Source of the DNA: Acidovorax sp. sic0104
Lineage (GTDB): Bacteria > Pseudomonadota > Gammaproteobacteria > Burkholderiales > Burkholderiaceae_C
Direction: 5' to 3'
NCBI RefSeq assembly: GCF_019219095.1
Contig: NZ_JAHUWH010000015.1
Location: 62,001-126,000, forward strand
DNA length: 64,000 nt
Every line of letters begins with the position of its first letter. Within the stretch, counting starts at the first letter, position 1. The notes beneath the pieces were generated by a model. It had not been told where the DNA came from. It ran no database searches and was given only the letters and a program-made list of their open reading frames with translations. Shown here piece after piece: positions 44,876-52,839 of the stretch. The translations under genes were made by a program, and so were the position numbers.

Positions 44876-44890
44876 AGCCCCACGGAGTGC

Positions 44891-44990
44891 CCCCCTGAGC
44901 GGCTGCGCCGCTTCCCCCGGAGGGGAACGCACCCGGTGGACTGGCGGAGCCAGATCCACGGGTGCACTGGCTTCAGGGCGCGCCGGTTTT
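44891..44990. repeat. GC-rich dispersed intergenic repeat, copy H
   Basis: CCCCTGAGCGGCTGCGCCGC, then CCCGGTGGACTGGCGGAGCCAG and GGGCGCGCCGGTTTT, downstream of lplT. It can form a stem (CTTCCCCC/GGAGGGGAA type) and may be its terminator. Confidence 0.65.
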
Positions 44991-45003
44991 TACGCTCGGT
45001 GCG

Positions 45004-45040
45004 AATTACTATCGTTTTTGTAGCTGCTTGCGCTTTTCTA
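45004..45040. repeat. Dispersed intergenic repeat (AGCAGCTA family), copy 6
   Basis: TACTATCGTTTTTGTAGCTG then CTTGCGCTTTTCTACC, directly adjacent to copy H and within the promoter region of the EamA gene. Confidence 0.65.
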
Positions 45041-45064
45041 CCCAGCGTTGGCGGCCATTTTCTT

Positions 45065-45958
45065 ATGCAATCGCCTTTGCCTTTCGCTGCCCTGCTGTTC
45101 AACGCCTTTGTCTGGGGGCTGGCGTGGTGGCCGTTTCAGCACATGCACCAGGCGGGGCTGCATCCGCTGTGGGCCACGGCGTTCATGTATGCGGTGGTGC
45201 TGCTGGGGCTGCTGGCGTGGCGGCCGGGGATCCTTGCGCAGGTGCGGGCGCACCCAGAGCTGTGGCTGCTGGCGCTGAGTTCGGGGCTGAACAACGTGGC
45301 GTTCAACTGGGCCGTGACGATCGGCGACGTGGTGCGCGTGATCCTGCTGTTCTACCTGATGCCCGCCTGGGCGGTGCTGCTGGCCTGGAAGGTGCTGGGC
45401 GAGCGGCCCACGGCGTCCGCGCTGCTGCGGCTGGCGCTGGCCTTCACGGGTGTGGTGCTGGTGCTGCTGCCCGAGGGCGCGCCCGCCGCACGGCTGCTGC
45501 AGAACCTGTCGCTGGCCGACGGTCTTGCGCTGCTGGGCGGGTTCATGTTCGCGCTCACCAACGTGACGCTGCGGCGCCTGCACGCCGTGCCGGGGCCCGC
45601 GCGCATGTTCTCGATGTTCGGCGGCTGCATGCTCATGGCGCTGGCCGTGGCCTGCGTGGGGCTGCAGCTGGGCGTGGTCGATCCGTTCCCCGCCGTGAAC
45701 GCCACCTGGCTCACCACCGGCCTGCTGCTGGCGGGCGTGCTCATGCTGGGCAACTGGGCGCTGCAGTTCGGCGCCGCGCGCCTGGCCGCAGGCACCACAG
45801 CGCTGGTGATGCTGTCGGAGGTGATGTTCGCCAGCGTGTCGTCGGCCCTGCTGGGCGCGGCCACGCTCACGCCGCGCACGGTAGCGGGCGGCGCATTGAT
45901 CCTGGCGGCGTCGCTGCTGGCCGCGCTGCAGTACAGGCGCGGACGAAGCACTGCCTGA
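45065..45958 (+). CDS. EamA/DMT-family transporter
   Basis: A 297-residue protein with ten hydrophobic segments in two EamA repeats (residues ~8-138 and 155-290). The second repeat carries the usual LAAGTTALVMLSEVMFASV signature. Family members export metabolites and amino acids, with no substrate predictable here. The ATG at 45065 is chosen since the frame upstream crosses two repeat copies. It is probably monocistronic; a glutathione peroxidase gene follows 78 bp later. Confidence 0.88.
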   Translation: MQSPLPFAALLFNAFVWGLAWWPFQHMHQAGLHPLWATAFMYAVVLLGLLAWRPGILAQVRAHPELWLLALSSGLNNVAFNWAVTIGDVVRVILLFYLMPAWAVLLAWKVLGERPTASALLRLALAFTGVVLVLLPEGAPAARLLQNLSLADGLALLGGFMFALTNVTLRRLHAVPGPARMFSMFGGCMLMALAVACVGLQLGVVDPFPAVNATWLTTGLLLAGVLMLGNWALQFGAARLAAGTTALVMLSEVMFASVSSALLGAATLTPRTVAGGALILAASLLAALQYRRGRSTA

Positions 45959-46036
45959 GAACATCCCGCAGCTGCAGCACGCACCACGGACAACCACTAC
46001 CATCGACGGTCATCCACCCTTTGAGGAGCCTGCGCC

Positions 46037-46522
46037 ATGCCCGACAGCATCTACGACTTCGACGCCCAGCAGATGAACGGCCAGACCGTGCCGCTCTCGC
46101 AGTACAAAGGCAAGGTGCTGCTGATCGTCAACACCGCCAGCGCCTGCGGCTTCACGCCCCAGTTCGGCGGACTGGAAGAGCTGCACAAGCAGTACGCCGG
46201 CCAGGGCCTGGTGGTGCTGGGCTTTCCGTGCAACCAGTTCGGCAGCCAGGACCCCGGCAGCAACGACGAGATCGCAAGCTTCTGCCAGCTCAACTACGGC
46301 GTGAGCTTTCCGATGATGGCCAAGATCGACGTGAACGGCGCCAGCGCATCGCCCCTGTACAAGTGGCTGACCGCCGAGGCCCCGGGCCTGCTGGGCAGCA
46401 AGGCCATCAAGTGGAACTTCACCAAGTTCCTGGTCGGCAAGGACGGCCAGGTGATACGGCGCTATGCACCGCAGGATGCGCCCAAGAAACTGGCGGGGGA
46501 CATCGAGGCCGCGCTGGCCTGA
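46037..46522 (+). CDS. Glutathione peroxidase (Cys type, BtuE-like)
   Basis: A 161-residue peroxidase. [11 protein letters not shown] gives the peroxidatic Cys37 (Cys in place of selenocysteine). [13 protein letters not shown] contains Cys65 and the conserved Gln region, and KWNFTKFLV gives Trp126. The family reduces hydroperoxides with glutathione or thioredoxin; bacterial Cys forms often prefer thioredoxin. GAGG is at the start (TTTGAGGAGCC, 46021-46031). It ends 25 bp before the remnant 3' end of the disrupted acetyltransferase gene. Confidence 0.95.
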   Translation: MPDSIYDFDAQQMNGQTVPLSQYKGKVLLIVNTASACGFTPQFGGLEELHKQYAGQGLVVLGFPCNQFGSQDPGSNDEIASFCQLNYGVSFPMMAKIDVNGASASPLYKWLTAEAPGLLGSKAIKWNFTKFLVGKDGQVIRRYAPQDAPKKLAGDIEAALA

Positions 46523-46547
46523 CCGAGGTCACGGAAAGCGCCCCTGC

Positions 46548-47310
46548 TCAATCGATGTCCTGCGGCGCCCAGCGGCACAGCACCCGCTCCCGGCCGGTCT
46601 GCGGGTGCCTGTCCACTGCCTCCTCCACGAGCCCGCACACCGCATAGAACCGCCGCGCACGCTGGTTGGCGGTGGCCACATGTAAGAACCTGTTCAAGAT
46701 CTTTTCGGGGTCGCACAAGTGCCTTGCCGGGATGGGATGCTAGGCGCGGTGCGCAGTGGATAGCCCTGCTATCCACAAGCGCCGCAACGCCGCAGACCGC
46801 CCGGCAAGGCACTTGCCCGAAGGGTTGGAGTGAAATCGGGCGATTGGACGCCCCGGCTGCTTGCATGGGCACGAGCCCATGCGGCGCATCCGAGGCATCC
46901 ACTCATCCCGATTGCACTCCAATGCGATCCCCGAAAAGATCTTGAACAGGTTCTAAGGTCCAGCCGGCGGGGCACAGCCGCGCGCAGATCTCCCGCACCA
47001 TCGCGGCGCCCAGCCCCTGGCCCTGCGCGGCGGGGGCTACAAACAGCTGCTCCAGATGGCTGCGCCGAAGGTCCAGCACCATGAACGCCAGCAGCGTCCC
47101 ATCGGCGCGTTCGGCCAGCAGTGCCGTGTGGGGCGCACCGAACTCGGCACGCACCCGGGCCTCCCAGTGAGGCAGCGGCGCGACGGCAGGTGCCGACGGG
47201 TTGGCAGAGCTCCAGGCGTCACGCCACAGTCGGGCCAGCCGGAGCACGTCATCGGGGGCTGCGGGGCGCAGCGCCACGGCAGGCGCAAGGTCGAGCAGGC
47301 AAAGGGTCAT
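46548..47310 (-). pseudogene. GNAT-family N-acetyltransferase gene split by a 268-bp element
   Basis: The frame opens at ATG 47310 and reads through the acetyl-CoA motif QGQGLGAAMV to GWTL at 46957. There it enters the inserted element and stops after 16 foreign codons at 46903. Removing 46686-46953 plus one TAA copy restores the frame: it continues LHVATANQRARRFYAVCG and ends at a TGA at 46548-46550. The restored C-terminus has the NQRARRFYAVCGL pattern (motif B) that GNAT proteins need. The full gene would encode about 163 residues. The present product of 135 residues lacks the last beta strands and is probably inactive. Restoration requires a 271-bp deletion, which also corrects the reading phase. 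Confidence 0.9.
46686..46953. mobile_element. 268-bp MITE-like element with TAA target duplication
   Basis: Both ends begin GAACCTGTTCAAGATCTTTT (outward in), and the inverted repeats continue to 30 bp with one single-base bulge (46686-46715 versus 46923-46953). TAA flanks both sides (46683-46685, 46954-46956), a 3-bp target duplication. No transposase is encoded. The GA(A/G)CCTGTTC start and TNA duplication recall the IS1031-type branch of IS5, so a related IS elsewhere may mobilise it (inference). Two internal arms form extra hairpins: 16-bp stems 46716-46731/46800-46815 and 46825-46840/46907-46922. Confidence 0.88.
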
Positions 47311-47438
47311 CGGCGCATTGTGCAGGTTGCGCTGCGGGGCAGGCCGAAGTGCGGCCGCAGCTCGATGCCTTGGGGCCGCCGCTGCCGGCACGCCCCGGCG
47401 CCGCGGCGACATCGAGGCGGCAGGCTGGGTCTGCCTGC

Positions 47439-48173
47439 TCAGACATTCAGGCCGGGAGTGTCCGAAGGCGGCCATTCGTGCGGGCGCGAGCCCATCTCCG
47501 CCTCCACCTTGCGCAGCATGTCGGCCAGCGTCTTGCCGGGCTCCTGGCGGAACTGCTCTTCCAGCACCACCAGGTCCACGATGCGGTCGATGCGAAAGCC
47601 CCGGAAGTCGCCGCGCAGCTCGCACCACGCAGAGAGCGTCCACACCTTGCCCCAATAGAAGCAGCCCAGCGGGCGCAGGCGCCTCAGGCTGGGCCGGCCT
47701 TGCACATCGGCATAGTGGACCTGCACAACGTGGCGGCTGTGCACCGCTTCGCGCAGCGCCTGCAGCGTGGCCTGTGCCTGCGGGCCCAGGCCCACCGACG
47801 GCGCGTACAGCGCCTGCGCCTCGGCTGCCACGCGCGCTGCGGGGGGCAGCACCGACAGGATCTTGCCCAGGGCGCCCTCCACTTCGCGCGCCAGGCCCGC
47901 ATCCAGCCAGGCTTGCGCCAGCCGAGCGGCTGCCACCAGCGCGTTGGCCTCTCCCTGGCTGAACATCAGCGGCGGCAGGTCAAAGCCCGCACCCAGGCGG
48001 TAGCCCACACCGGCTTCGCCCTCAATGGGCACGCCCTGGTGCTGCAGGTCCGCCACGTCGCGGTAGATGGTCCGCGCCGAGACTTCGAGCCGCTCTGCCA
48101 GGAAAGCCGCCGTGGACAGGCGCCGGCCCCGGATGAGCTGGACGATCTGGAAAAGGCGGTCAGCGCGGCGCAT
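47439..48173 (-). CDS. YafY-type HTH/WYL-domain transcriptional regulator
   Basis: A 244-residue regulator with an N-terminal HTH_11 helix-turn-helix (RRLSTAAFLAERLEVSARTI, about residues 17-36, with YRDVADLQ) and a C-terminal WYL domain (residues ~140-225, with VQVHYADVQGRPSLRRLRPLG and YWGKVWTLSAWCELR). WYL domains bind ligands such as nucleotides or nucleic acid. The next gene upstream on the same strand (48287) is a GyrI-like protein, a common pairing. The operator may be the palindrome at 48869-48894 or a site in 48174-48286. Confidence 0.92.
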   Translation of the reverse strand: MRRADRLFQIVQLIRGRRLSTAAFLAERLEVSARTIYRDVADLQHQGVPIEGEAGVGYRLGAGFDLPPLMFSQGEANALVAAARLAQAWLDAGLAREVEGALGKILSVLPPAARVAAEAQALYAPSVGLGPQAQATLQALREAVHSRHVVQVHYADVQGRPSLRRLRPLGCFYWGKVWTLSAWCELRGDFRGFRIDRIVDLVVLEEQFRQEPGKTLADMLRKVEAEMGSRPHEWPPSDTPGLNV

Positions 48174-48205
48174 GGACGGGGCTCATTCTCTCAGCATTTG
48201 GGGCT

Positions 48206-48256
48206 GCAGCGCCTGATCAGAAAGCGTCGTCAGCTATCAATAATATAGCAATTGCA
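48206..48256. repeat. Dispersed intergenic repeat (AGCAGCTA family), copy 7
   Basis: GCGCCTGATCAGAAAGCGTC then GTCAGCTATCAATAATATAGCAATTGC; it aligns position by position with copy 1. It lies between the GyrI-like and WYL genes. Confidence 0.7.
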
Positions 48257-48286
48257 GCTTGCCGGGCTCCGCTGCCCGACCGTTGG

Positions 48287-48772
48287 CTATGGCTTCACGC
48301 CGATGTGGATGGCCACCTGGTCCGGGCCTTCGTAGGCCTCGAAGTCGGTGCCGAAGCGGCGCTGCACCTGCGGATTTTCGGCAAAGTATTGCCAGATGCG
48401 CACCCAGGTGTCGATCACCATCTGTGGCATCTCGCCTGCGCCGGTGAACACGAGGTAGTCGCCCGCCTCGATGTCGACGCGCGCCGCGCCTGGCACGGCC
48501 GCTGCCTGCGCCCTGTCCGCCTCGGCGACGGCCACGCCAGCCGTCACGTCGAAAGCGCCATGTTCGTTGGATTCGTAGCCGCTGTAGACGCCGAAAACCC
48601 GGCCGTCGTCACCCCGGCTGGGCAGCTTGTGTTCCCAGCTCTGGCTGAAGAAGCGGTTCCACAGGCCTCCAAGGCGCGCGATGGCAGGGTTCATCTCTTC
48701 GCTGTTGCGCGTGCGCACGGCGATGCCGGCCACGCTGAAAGCAGGGATGCGGACGATAGCGGGGGTGGTCAT
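48287..48772 (-). CDS. GyrI-like/AraC effector-binding-domain protein
   Basis: A 161-residue stand-alone GyrI-like domain (SOUL/AraC effector-binding fold). The sequence opens with VRIPAFSVAGIAVRTRNSEE and closes with DFEAYEGPDQVAIHIGVKP, both typical. The family binds small hydrophobic or cationic drugs, and in E. coli SbmC/GyrI it protects gyrase. The neighbour pair WYL regulator/GyrI-like protein is common and suggests drug- or ligand-responsive expression. A palindrome about 97 bp upstream of the start may be the operator. Confidence 0.88.
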   Translation of the reverse strand: MTTPAIVRIPAFSVAGIAVRTRNSEEMNPAIARLGGLWNRFFSQSWEHKLPSRGDDGRVFGVYSGYESNEHGAFDVTAGVAVAEADRAQAAAVPGAARVDIEAGDYLVFTGAGEMPQMVIDTWVRIWQYFAENPQVQRRFGTDFEAYEGPDQVAIHIGVKP

Positions 48773-48868
48773 GGCAGGTCCTCTCTCTCTTTGTTCGATG
48801 GTGGAGCCGATCGACGGATCGATCGTTGCCGCGTGTGTGCAGCTGCAGGCAACGGATGGTGGGGGCCT

Positions 48869-48894
48869 GCTGCTGACACCCTGATGTCAGTAGC
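48869..48894. promoter_or_regulatory. Palindrome CTGACA-N6-TGTCAG upstream of the GyrI-like gene
   Basis: GCTGCTGACA (48869-48878) pairs with TGTCAGTAGC (48885-48894) around CCCTGA, with one wobble. It lies 97-122 bp before the start of the GyrI-like gene. It may be the site of the neighbouring WYL regulator or a hairpin ending the upstream hydrolase transcript; no T tract is seen. Confidence 0.5.
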
Positions 48895-48999
48895 CTGCTG
48901 CGGGCATTGGGGTGGGCAGCGCCGGTTGCTGACAACGTGCGCCAGCAGCACCGGACGGCCAGGCCGGGAAGGCCTCCAGCCAGGACAGCGCCCAGGCGC

Positions 49000-49629
49000 T
49001 CAGTGCCCCGCCCGCAGGTGGCGGTCGATGTGCGCGGCCACCGCCTCGGCGTGCGTCTGGGACACGTCGTGGGCGCCGCCTGGCAGCACGTGCAGCTGCG
49101 CCTGCGGCAGCAGGCCCAGCAGGCGCTCGCCCACCGCCACGGGGCTGATGGGGTCGGCGTCGCCCCACAGCAGCAAGGCGGGCGCACGCACCGAGCCGAG
49201 CTGCGGTGCGAGGTCCCAGCGTTCACGGGCCATCCATGGTGGGAAGGCGCGGTTTGCGCGGATGAAATCAGGGCGCCAGTCGTGGGGGCGCAGGTCGTCG
49301 ATGGGCACACCGCCGGACGTGGCCACAAGCACCAGGTGCGTGAGATGTTCGGGCCGCTGCAGGGCGGCCAGCGCGGCCACCACGCCGCCCATGGACTGGG
49401 CTATCAGTGCGCAGGGCTGGTCCATGTGCGGCGTGACCGCATCGACCAGGTTCTGCATGCGGTCCGCCGTGCCTGGCGGCATGTCCGCCGCCGATGCCGC
49501 GCCAAACCACGGCCAGCCCAGCAGCACCCGCTCTGACTCGAACACGATCGCGTCCGAGGCAGGCCGCCAGAAAGCCGGGTTGCCGCCCACGCCGGGCAGG
49601 AAGATCAGGCGGCCGGGTGCTGCGGACAC
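49000..49629 (-). CDS. Alpha/beta-fold hydrolase
   Basis: A 209-residue hydrolase. RLIFLPGVGGNPAFW gives the oxyanion loop and ALIAQSMGGVVAALAAL the nucleophile elbow (Ser in Q-S-M-G-G). LLWGDADPISPVAVGERL supplies the acid Asp, and LPGGAHDVSQTHAE supplies the His. The start is a GTG at 49629, 18 nt after the ProQ stop, so it is translated downstream of proQ. The family hydrolyses esters or related bonds; the substrate is unknown. Confidence 0.87.
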   Translation of the reverse strand: MSAAPGRLIFLPGVGGNPAFWRPASDAIVFESERVLLGWPWFGAASAADMPPGTADRMQNLVDAVTPHMDQPCALIAQSMGGVVAALAALQRPEHLTHLVLVATSGGVPIDDLRPHDWRPDFIRANRAFPPWMARERWDLAPQLGSVRAPALLLWGDADPISPVAVGERLLGLLPQAQLHVLPGGAHDVSQTHAEAVAAHIDRHLRAGH

Positions 49630-49649
49630 AAAGCTGGTGACGGGCGGCG

Positions 49650-50630
49650 TCAGCTGTCCTGGGCCGGCGCCGTCGGCGGCACCACCGCTGCATGACCATC
49701 GCCATCCTCAGCGGATGCGACAGGAGCGGCGGCGGCATCCGCAGCCTGCTGCGCGCGCGCAGCCGCCAGGCGGCGCGCGCGTTCGAGCTGCTGGCCCACC
49801 GTGCGCGGCACCAGGCCGTACATGTCGGCAAAGGCTTCCAGCGTCTGGCCGCTGCCCTCGAAGGCGCGCAGCAGGGCCTCGTCCTTCGCATTGCGGGCAG
49901 ACCATTCGGCAAACGCTTCTTCCAGGATCGCGTTGGCAGCGTCGTCGCGGCCCTGCACGAGTTCGGTGTACGCCTCGCGCGCCAGGCCCGATGCCTCGAA
50001 CGCGGCCATCATGCGATTGCGCAGCTTGGGCAGAAGGTCTTCGGTGGGGCGGGTCTTGCTGTTCTTGCGGCGGCGGTAGACCTCCAGCAGCGCGTGGTGC
50101 ACATGCTCGGGCGCCATGTCTTCCACCGGCTGGCCCGATAGGTCATGCCGCTTGTCGCCGGCCGCCACGCTTTGCAGGTAGCGTGTGGAGCGGGTGTGGA
50201 TACCCAGCGCCACCTTGAGCGCCTCGCGCTCAAAAGCGTCGGGGTGCGCCGCCAGGATGTCCTGGAAGATTCCGCGCTTGAGGGGGCGGAACACCGCACC
50301 GAACAGTTGCGGGTACAGGCCGGCAAGCTGCTCCAGCGCAGGGTGCGTGCGCGGCGGCGTGCGGGCCGCAGCGCCCTGGGCGATCAAGGGCTGCGCTGCA
50401 TCGCCGTTGCGCGCGGCGCCCTGGCGCGGCGCATTGCCGCGGTTGCTGCGGCGCTTTCCGTCCGAGCGGCGACCGCGCTCTGCGGCGTGCTCGCCAGCGG
50501 GTGCATCGGGCACGGCGGCTGCCACGCCGGCAGGGGCGGCAGTAGCGGTGGACCCGGCCGGGGCCGCAGCCGTCGTTGCTGCTGCTGCGTTCGGTGCTTG
50601 TTGTTCTTGTGCGGACACGGAATCGGTCAT
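49650..50630 (-). CDS. ProQ/FinO-family RNA chaperone
   Basis: A 326-residue protein. An Ala-rich N-terminal region (about residues 10-45) and a basic Arg/Lys/Asn stretch (about 55-80) precede the FinO/ProQ domain (about 90-215: LAGLYPQLFGAVFRPLKRGIFQDI, in part, and YRRRKNSKTRPTEDL). A long helical and acidic C-terminal extension (about 215-326) follows. The domain binds structured small RNAs and mRNA 3' ends. This protein is larger than E. coli ProQ (232) because of both flanking regions. The ATG at 50630 is used; upstream extension has no support. Confidence 0.9.
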   Translation of the reverse strand: MTDSVSAQEQQAPNAAAATTAAAPAGSTATAAPAGVAAAVPDAPAGEHAAERGRRSDGKRRSNRGNAPRQGAARNGDAAQPLIAQGAAARTPPRTHPALEQLAGLYPQLFGAVFRPLKRGIFQDILAAHPDAFEREALKVALGIHTRSTRYLQSVAAGDKRHDLSGQPVEDMAPEHVHHALLEVYRRRKNSKTRPTEDLLPKLRNRMMAAFEASGLAREAYTELVQGRDDAANAILEEAFAEWSARNAKDEALLRAFEGSGQTLEAFADMYGLVPRTVGQQLERARRLAAARAQQAADAAAAPVASAEDGDGHAAVVPPTAPAQDS

Positions 50631-50717
50631 GGCGTGCAAAAGGGTGAGGTGGGGGGCGACAAAGCCCTCCATCATGCCAGCGTTGGCAAAAATGTCCGAC
50701 AGCGAGCCCTGTGTGCG

Positions 50718-51968
50718 TCAGCGCATGGCCTCGTCCAGCACCTCGATCCAGTGCCGCACGGGTGTGCCCGTGCCGCTTTGCAGGTGGGTGATGCACCCGA
50801 TGTTGGCCGACAGGATCACATCCGGCGGCTGCTCGCCGAAGGCCTCGCCCAGCACGCCGAGCTTGCGGTCGCGCAGTTGGTAGGACAGCGTGGGGTTCAG
50901 CACGGAATACGTGCCCGCCGAGCCGCAGCACAGGTGCGCCTCATTGCGCGCAGCCCGCAGCTTGAAGCCCAGGCGCGCCAGGTGCACCTCCACCCCGCCA
51001 CGCAGTTGCTGGCCGTGCTGCAGCGTGCACGGCGGGTGGTAGGCGTACAGCACGTCGGCTGCGGGCTGCGCGCGGCCGGCGAGCTTGTCGGCCAGCTCGG
51101 GCAACAGCTCTGGCAACAGCTCGGAGAGATCACGCGTGAGCTCACTGATGCGCTCGGCCTTGGCCGCGTATTGCGCGTCGTCCTTCAGGATGTGGCCGTA
51201 CTCCTTCACGGTGACGCCGCAGCCCGAGGCGTTCATGACAATGGCCTCCACCCCGGCCTGCTCCACCAACGGCCACCAGGCGTCGATGTTGGCCCGCATC
51301 TCGGCCATGCCGCCCGCCTGGTCGTTGAGGTGGAACTTCACCGCGCCGCAGCAGCCCGCCTTGGCGGCGACAACGGTCTGTATGCCTGCCGCGTCGAGCA
51401 CGCGTGCGGTGGCACTGTTGATGTTCGGCATCATGGCTGGCTGCACGCAGCCTGCGAGCATGAGCACCTTGCGCGCATGGTTGCGCGTGGGCCATTCACC
51501 CGCAGTCTGCGGCGCCGGGACCTTGGCCTTGAGCGCTGCGGGCAGCAGGCCGCGCACCAACTGGCCGGCCTTCATCGCGGGGGCGAACAGGGGCGAGGGC
51601 AGGCCCTCTTTCAGCGCCCAGCGCAGCGCCTTTTCACCCAGGGGGCGGGGCACCTTCTCATCCACGATCTTGCGGCCGATGTCCACGAGGTGGCCGTACT
51701 GCACGCCGCTCGGGCAGGTGCTCTCGCAGTTGCGGCAGGTCAGGCAGCGGTCCAGGTGCACCTGGGTGCTGCGCGTGGGCTCTGCGCCTTCGAGCACCTG
51801 CTTGACGAGGTAGATGCGGCCGCGCGGGCCATCGAGCTCGTCGCCCAGCAACTGGTAGGTGGGGCAGGTGGCGGTGCAAAAGCCGCAGTGCACGCACTTG
51901 CGCAAGATGGCCTCGGCTTCCAGGCCATCGGCGCGGGCGCGGTATTCAGGAGAGAGTTGGGTTTGCAT
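50718..51968 (-). CDS. glcF: Glycolate oxidase iron-sulfur subunit
   Basis: A 416-residue GlcF with two [4Fe-4S] ferredoxin motifs (Cys25, 28, 31, 35 and Cys75, 78, 81, 85) and two CCG-type domains (GCVQPAMMPNIN, AKAGCCGAVKFH, LCCGSAGTYSVL). It passes electrons from GlcD-bound FAD to the quinone pool during glycolate oxidation. A short in-frame duplication (LLPE-LLPE, near 51110) is present. A DUF1275 gene separates it from glcE. Confidence 0.94.
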   Translation of the reverse strand: MQTQLSPEYRARADGLEAEAILRKCVHCGFCTATCPTYQLLGDELDGPRGRIYLVKQVLEGAEPTRSTQVHLDRCLTCRNCESTCPSGVQYGHLVDIGRKIVDEKVPRPLGEKALRWALKEGLPSPLFAPAMKAGQLVRGLLPAALKAKVPAPQTAGEWPTRNHARKVLMLAGCVQPAMMPNINSATARVLDAAGIQTVVAAKAGCCGAVKFHLNDQAGGMAEMRANIDAWWPLVEQAGVEAIVMNASGCGVTVKEYGHILKDDAQYAAKAERISELTRDLSELLPELLPELADKLAGRAQPAADVLYAYHPPCTLQHGQQLRGGVEVHLARLGFKLRAARNEAHLCCGSAGTYSVLNPTLSYQLRDRKLGVLGEAFGEQPPDVILSANIGCITHLQSGTGTPVRHWIEVLDEAMR

Positions 51969-52024
51969 CGAGCATGCCTGACGAAAGGGAGCGAAGGACC
52001 GGGTGATCTGGGTGCCGGCCGCCG

Positions 52025-52813
52025 CTACACGGCCGGGGGCGGCGGCAGCGGCACCACCTTGCGCTGCGGGCGCAGCAGCCGTGCGCGGTCGACCCACAGC
52101 GGCGGCAGCGAGAGCACCAGCAGCACCAGCGCCAGCGGCACCACGAAGACAAAACCCACGCGGCTGAAGCCCGCTGCGCCCGCGATGCCGCCCACCAGGA
52201 ACATGCCGAGCAACCCCGCGAACAGGCGCAGCCGCATCTGGTTGGCACGCACCTGCGACTCGGGCGCGGTGCCGGTGCGGTTCCAGTAGAGCATCTTGCC
52301 CAACTCGATGCCCAGGTCGGTGACCACGCCGGTCATGTGCGTGGTGCGGATCTGCGACGACGACATCTTGGTCACCGTGGCGTTCTGCAGGCCCATGATG
52401 AAGGAGAGCAGCAGCACCGTGACCGGCACCGCGAACGGCGTGGGCCAGCTGAGCGTGATGGCACCCACCAGGCCGAACACCAGCATGAGCGCGGCCACCA
52501 GCAGCAGCGGCAGCGCATAGCTGCTGTGCAGGCGCCGCTGCCGCGCCCAGTTCACCATCACCGACGTGGTGGCCGCGCCGCACAAAAAGGCCAGCAGCGC
52601 GCCCACGGCGCCCAGCACCAGGGCCATGTTGCCCAGCACGAGGCTGTCGGCCAGCATGGAGACGAAACCCGTCATGTGCGAGGTGTACAGATGCACCACC
52701 AGGAAGCCCCCCGCATTGACCGCCCCTGCATTGAAGGCCAGCAGCAGGCCCAGCACGCGGTTGCTCGCCACCGTGCGGTGGTGTCCGGTAAGGTGGCGCA
52801 GATGTCGTCGCAT
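52025..52813 (-). CDS. DUF1275 (YoaK-type) membrane protein
   Basis: A 262-residue membrane protein with about six segments. The N-terminal LLAFNAGAVNAGGFLVVHLYTSHMTG and the SFIMGLQNATVTKMSSSQIRTTHMTG repeat-like segment are characteristic of DUF1275/YoaK. The family's function is unknown. It is inserted between glcE (26 bp upstream) and glcF (56 bp downstream) in the same orientation, an unusual break in that operon. It may be carried as a passenger or have a role in glycolate uptake (guess). Confidence 0.88.
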   Translation of the reverse strand: MRRHLRHLTGHHRTVASNRVLGLLLAFNAGAVNAGGFLVVHLYTSHMTGFVSMLADSLVLGNMALVLGAVGALLAFLCGAATTSVMVNWARQRRLHSSYALPLLLVAALMLVFGLVGAITLSWPTPFAVPVTVLLLSFIMGLQNATVTKMSSSQIRTTHMTGVVTDLGIELGKMLYWNRTGTAPESQVRANQMRLRLFAGLLGMFLVGGIAGAAGFSRVGFVFVVPLALVLLVLSLPPLWVDRARLLRPQRKVVPLPPPPAV

Positions 52814-52839
52814 GGATGGGCCGCCAGCAGATTCCGGGC

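Noticed and set aside
46740..46922. Minus-strand open frame of 60 codons inside the small element
   Set aside because: It reads through both hairpin arms, and its composition follows the inverted repeats. It is too short to be a transposase and has no such motif.
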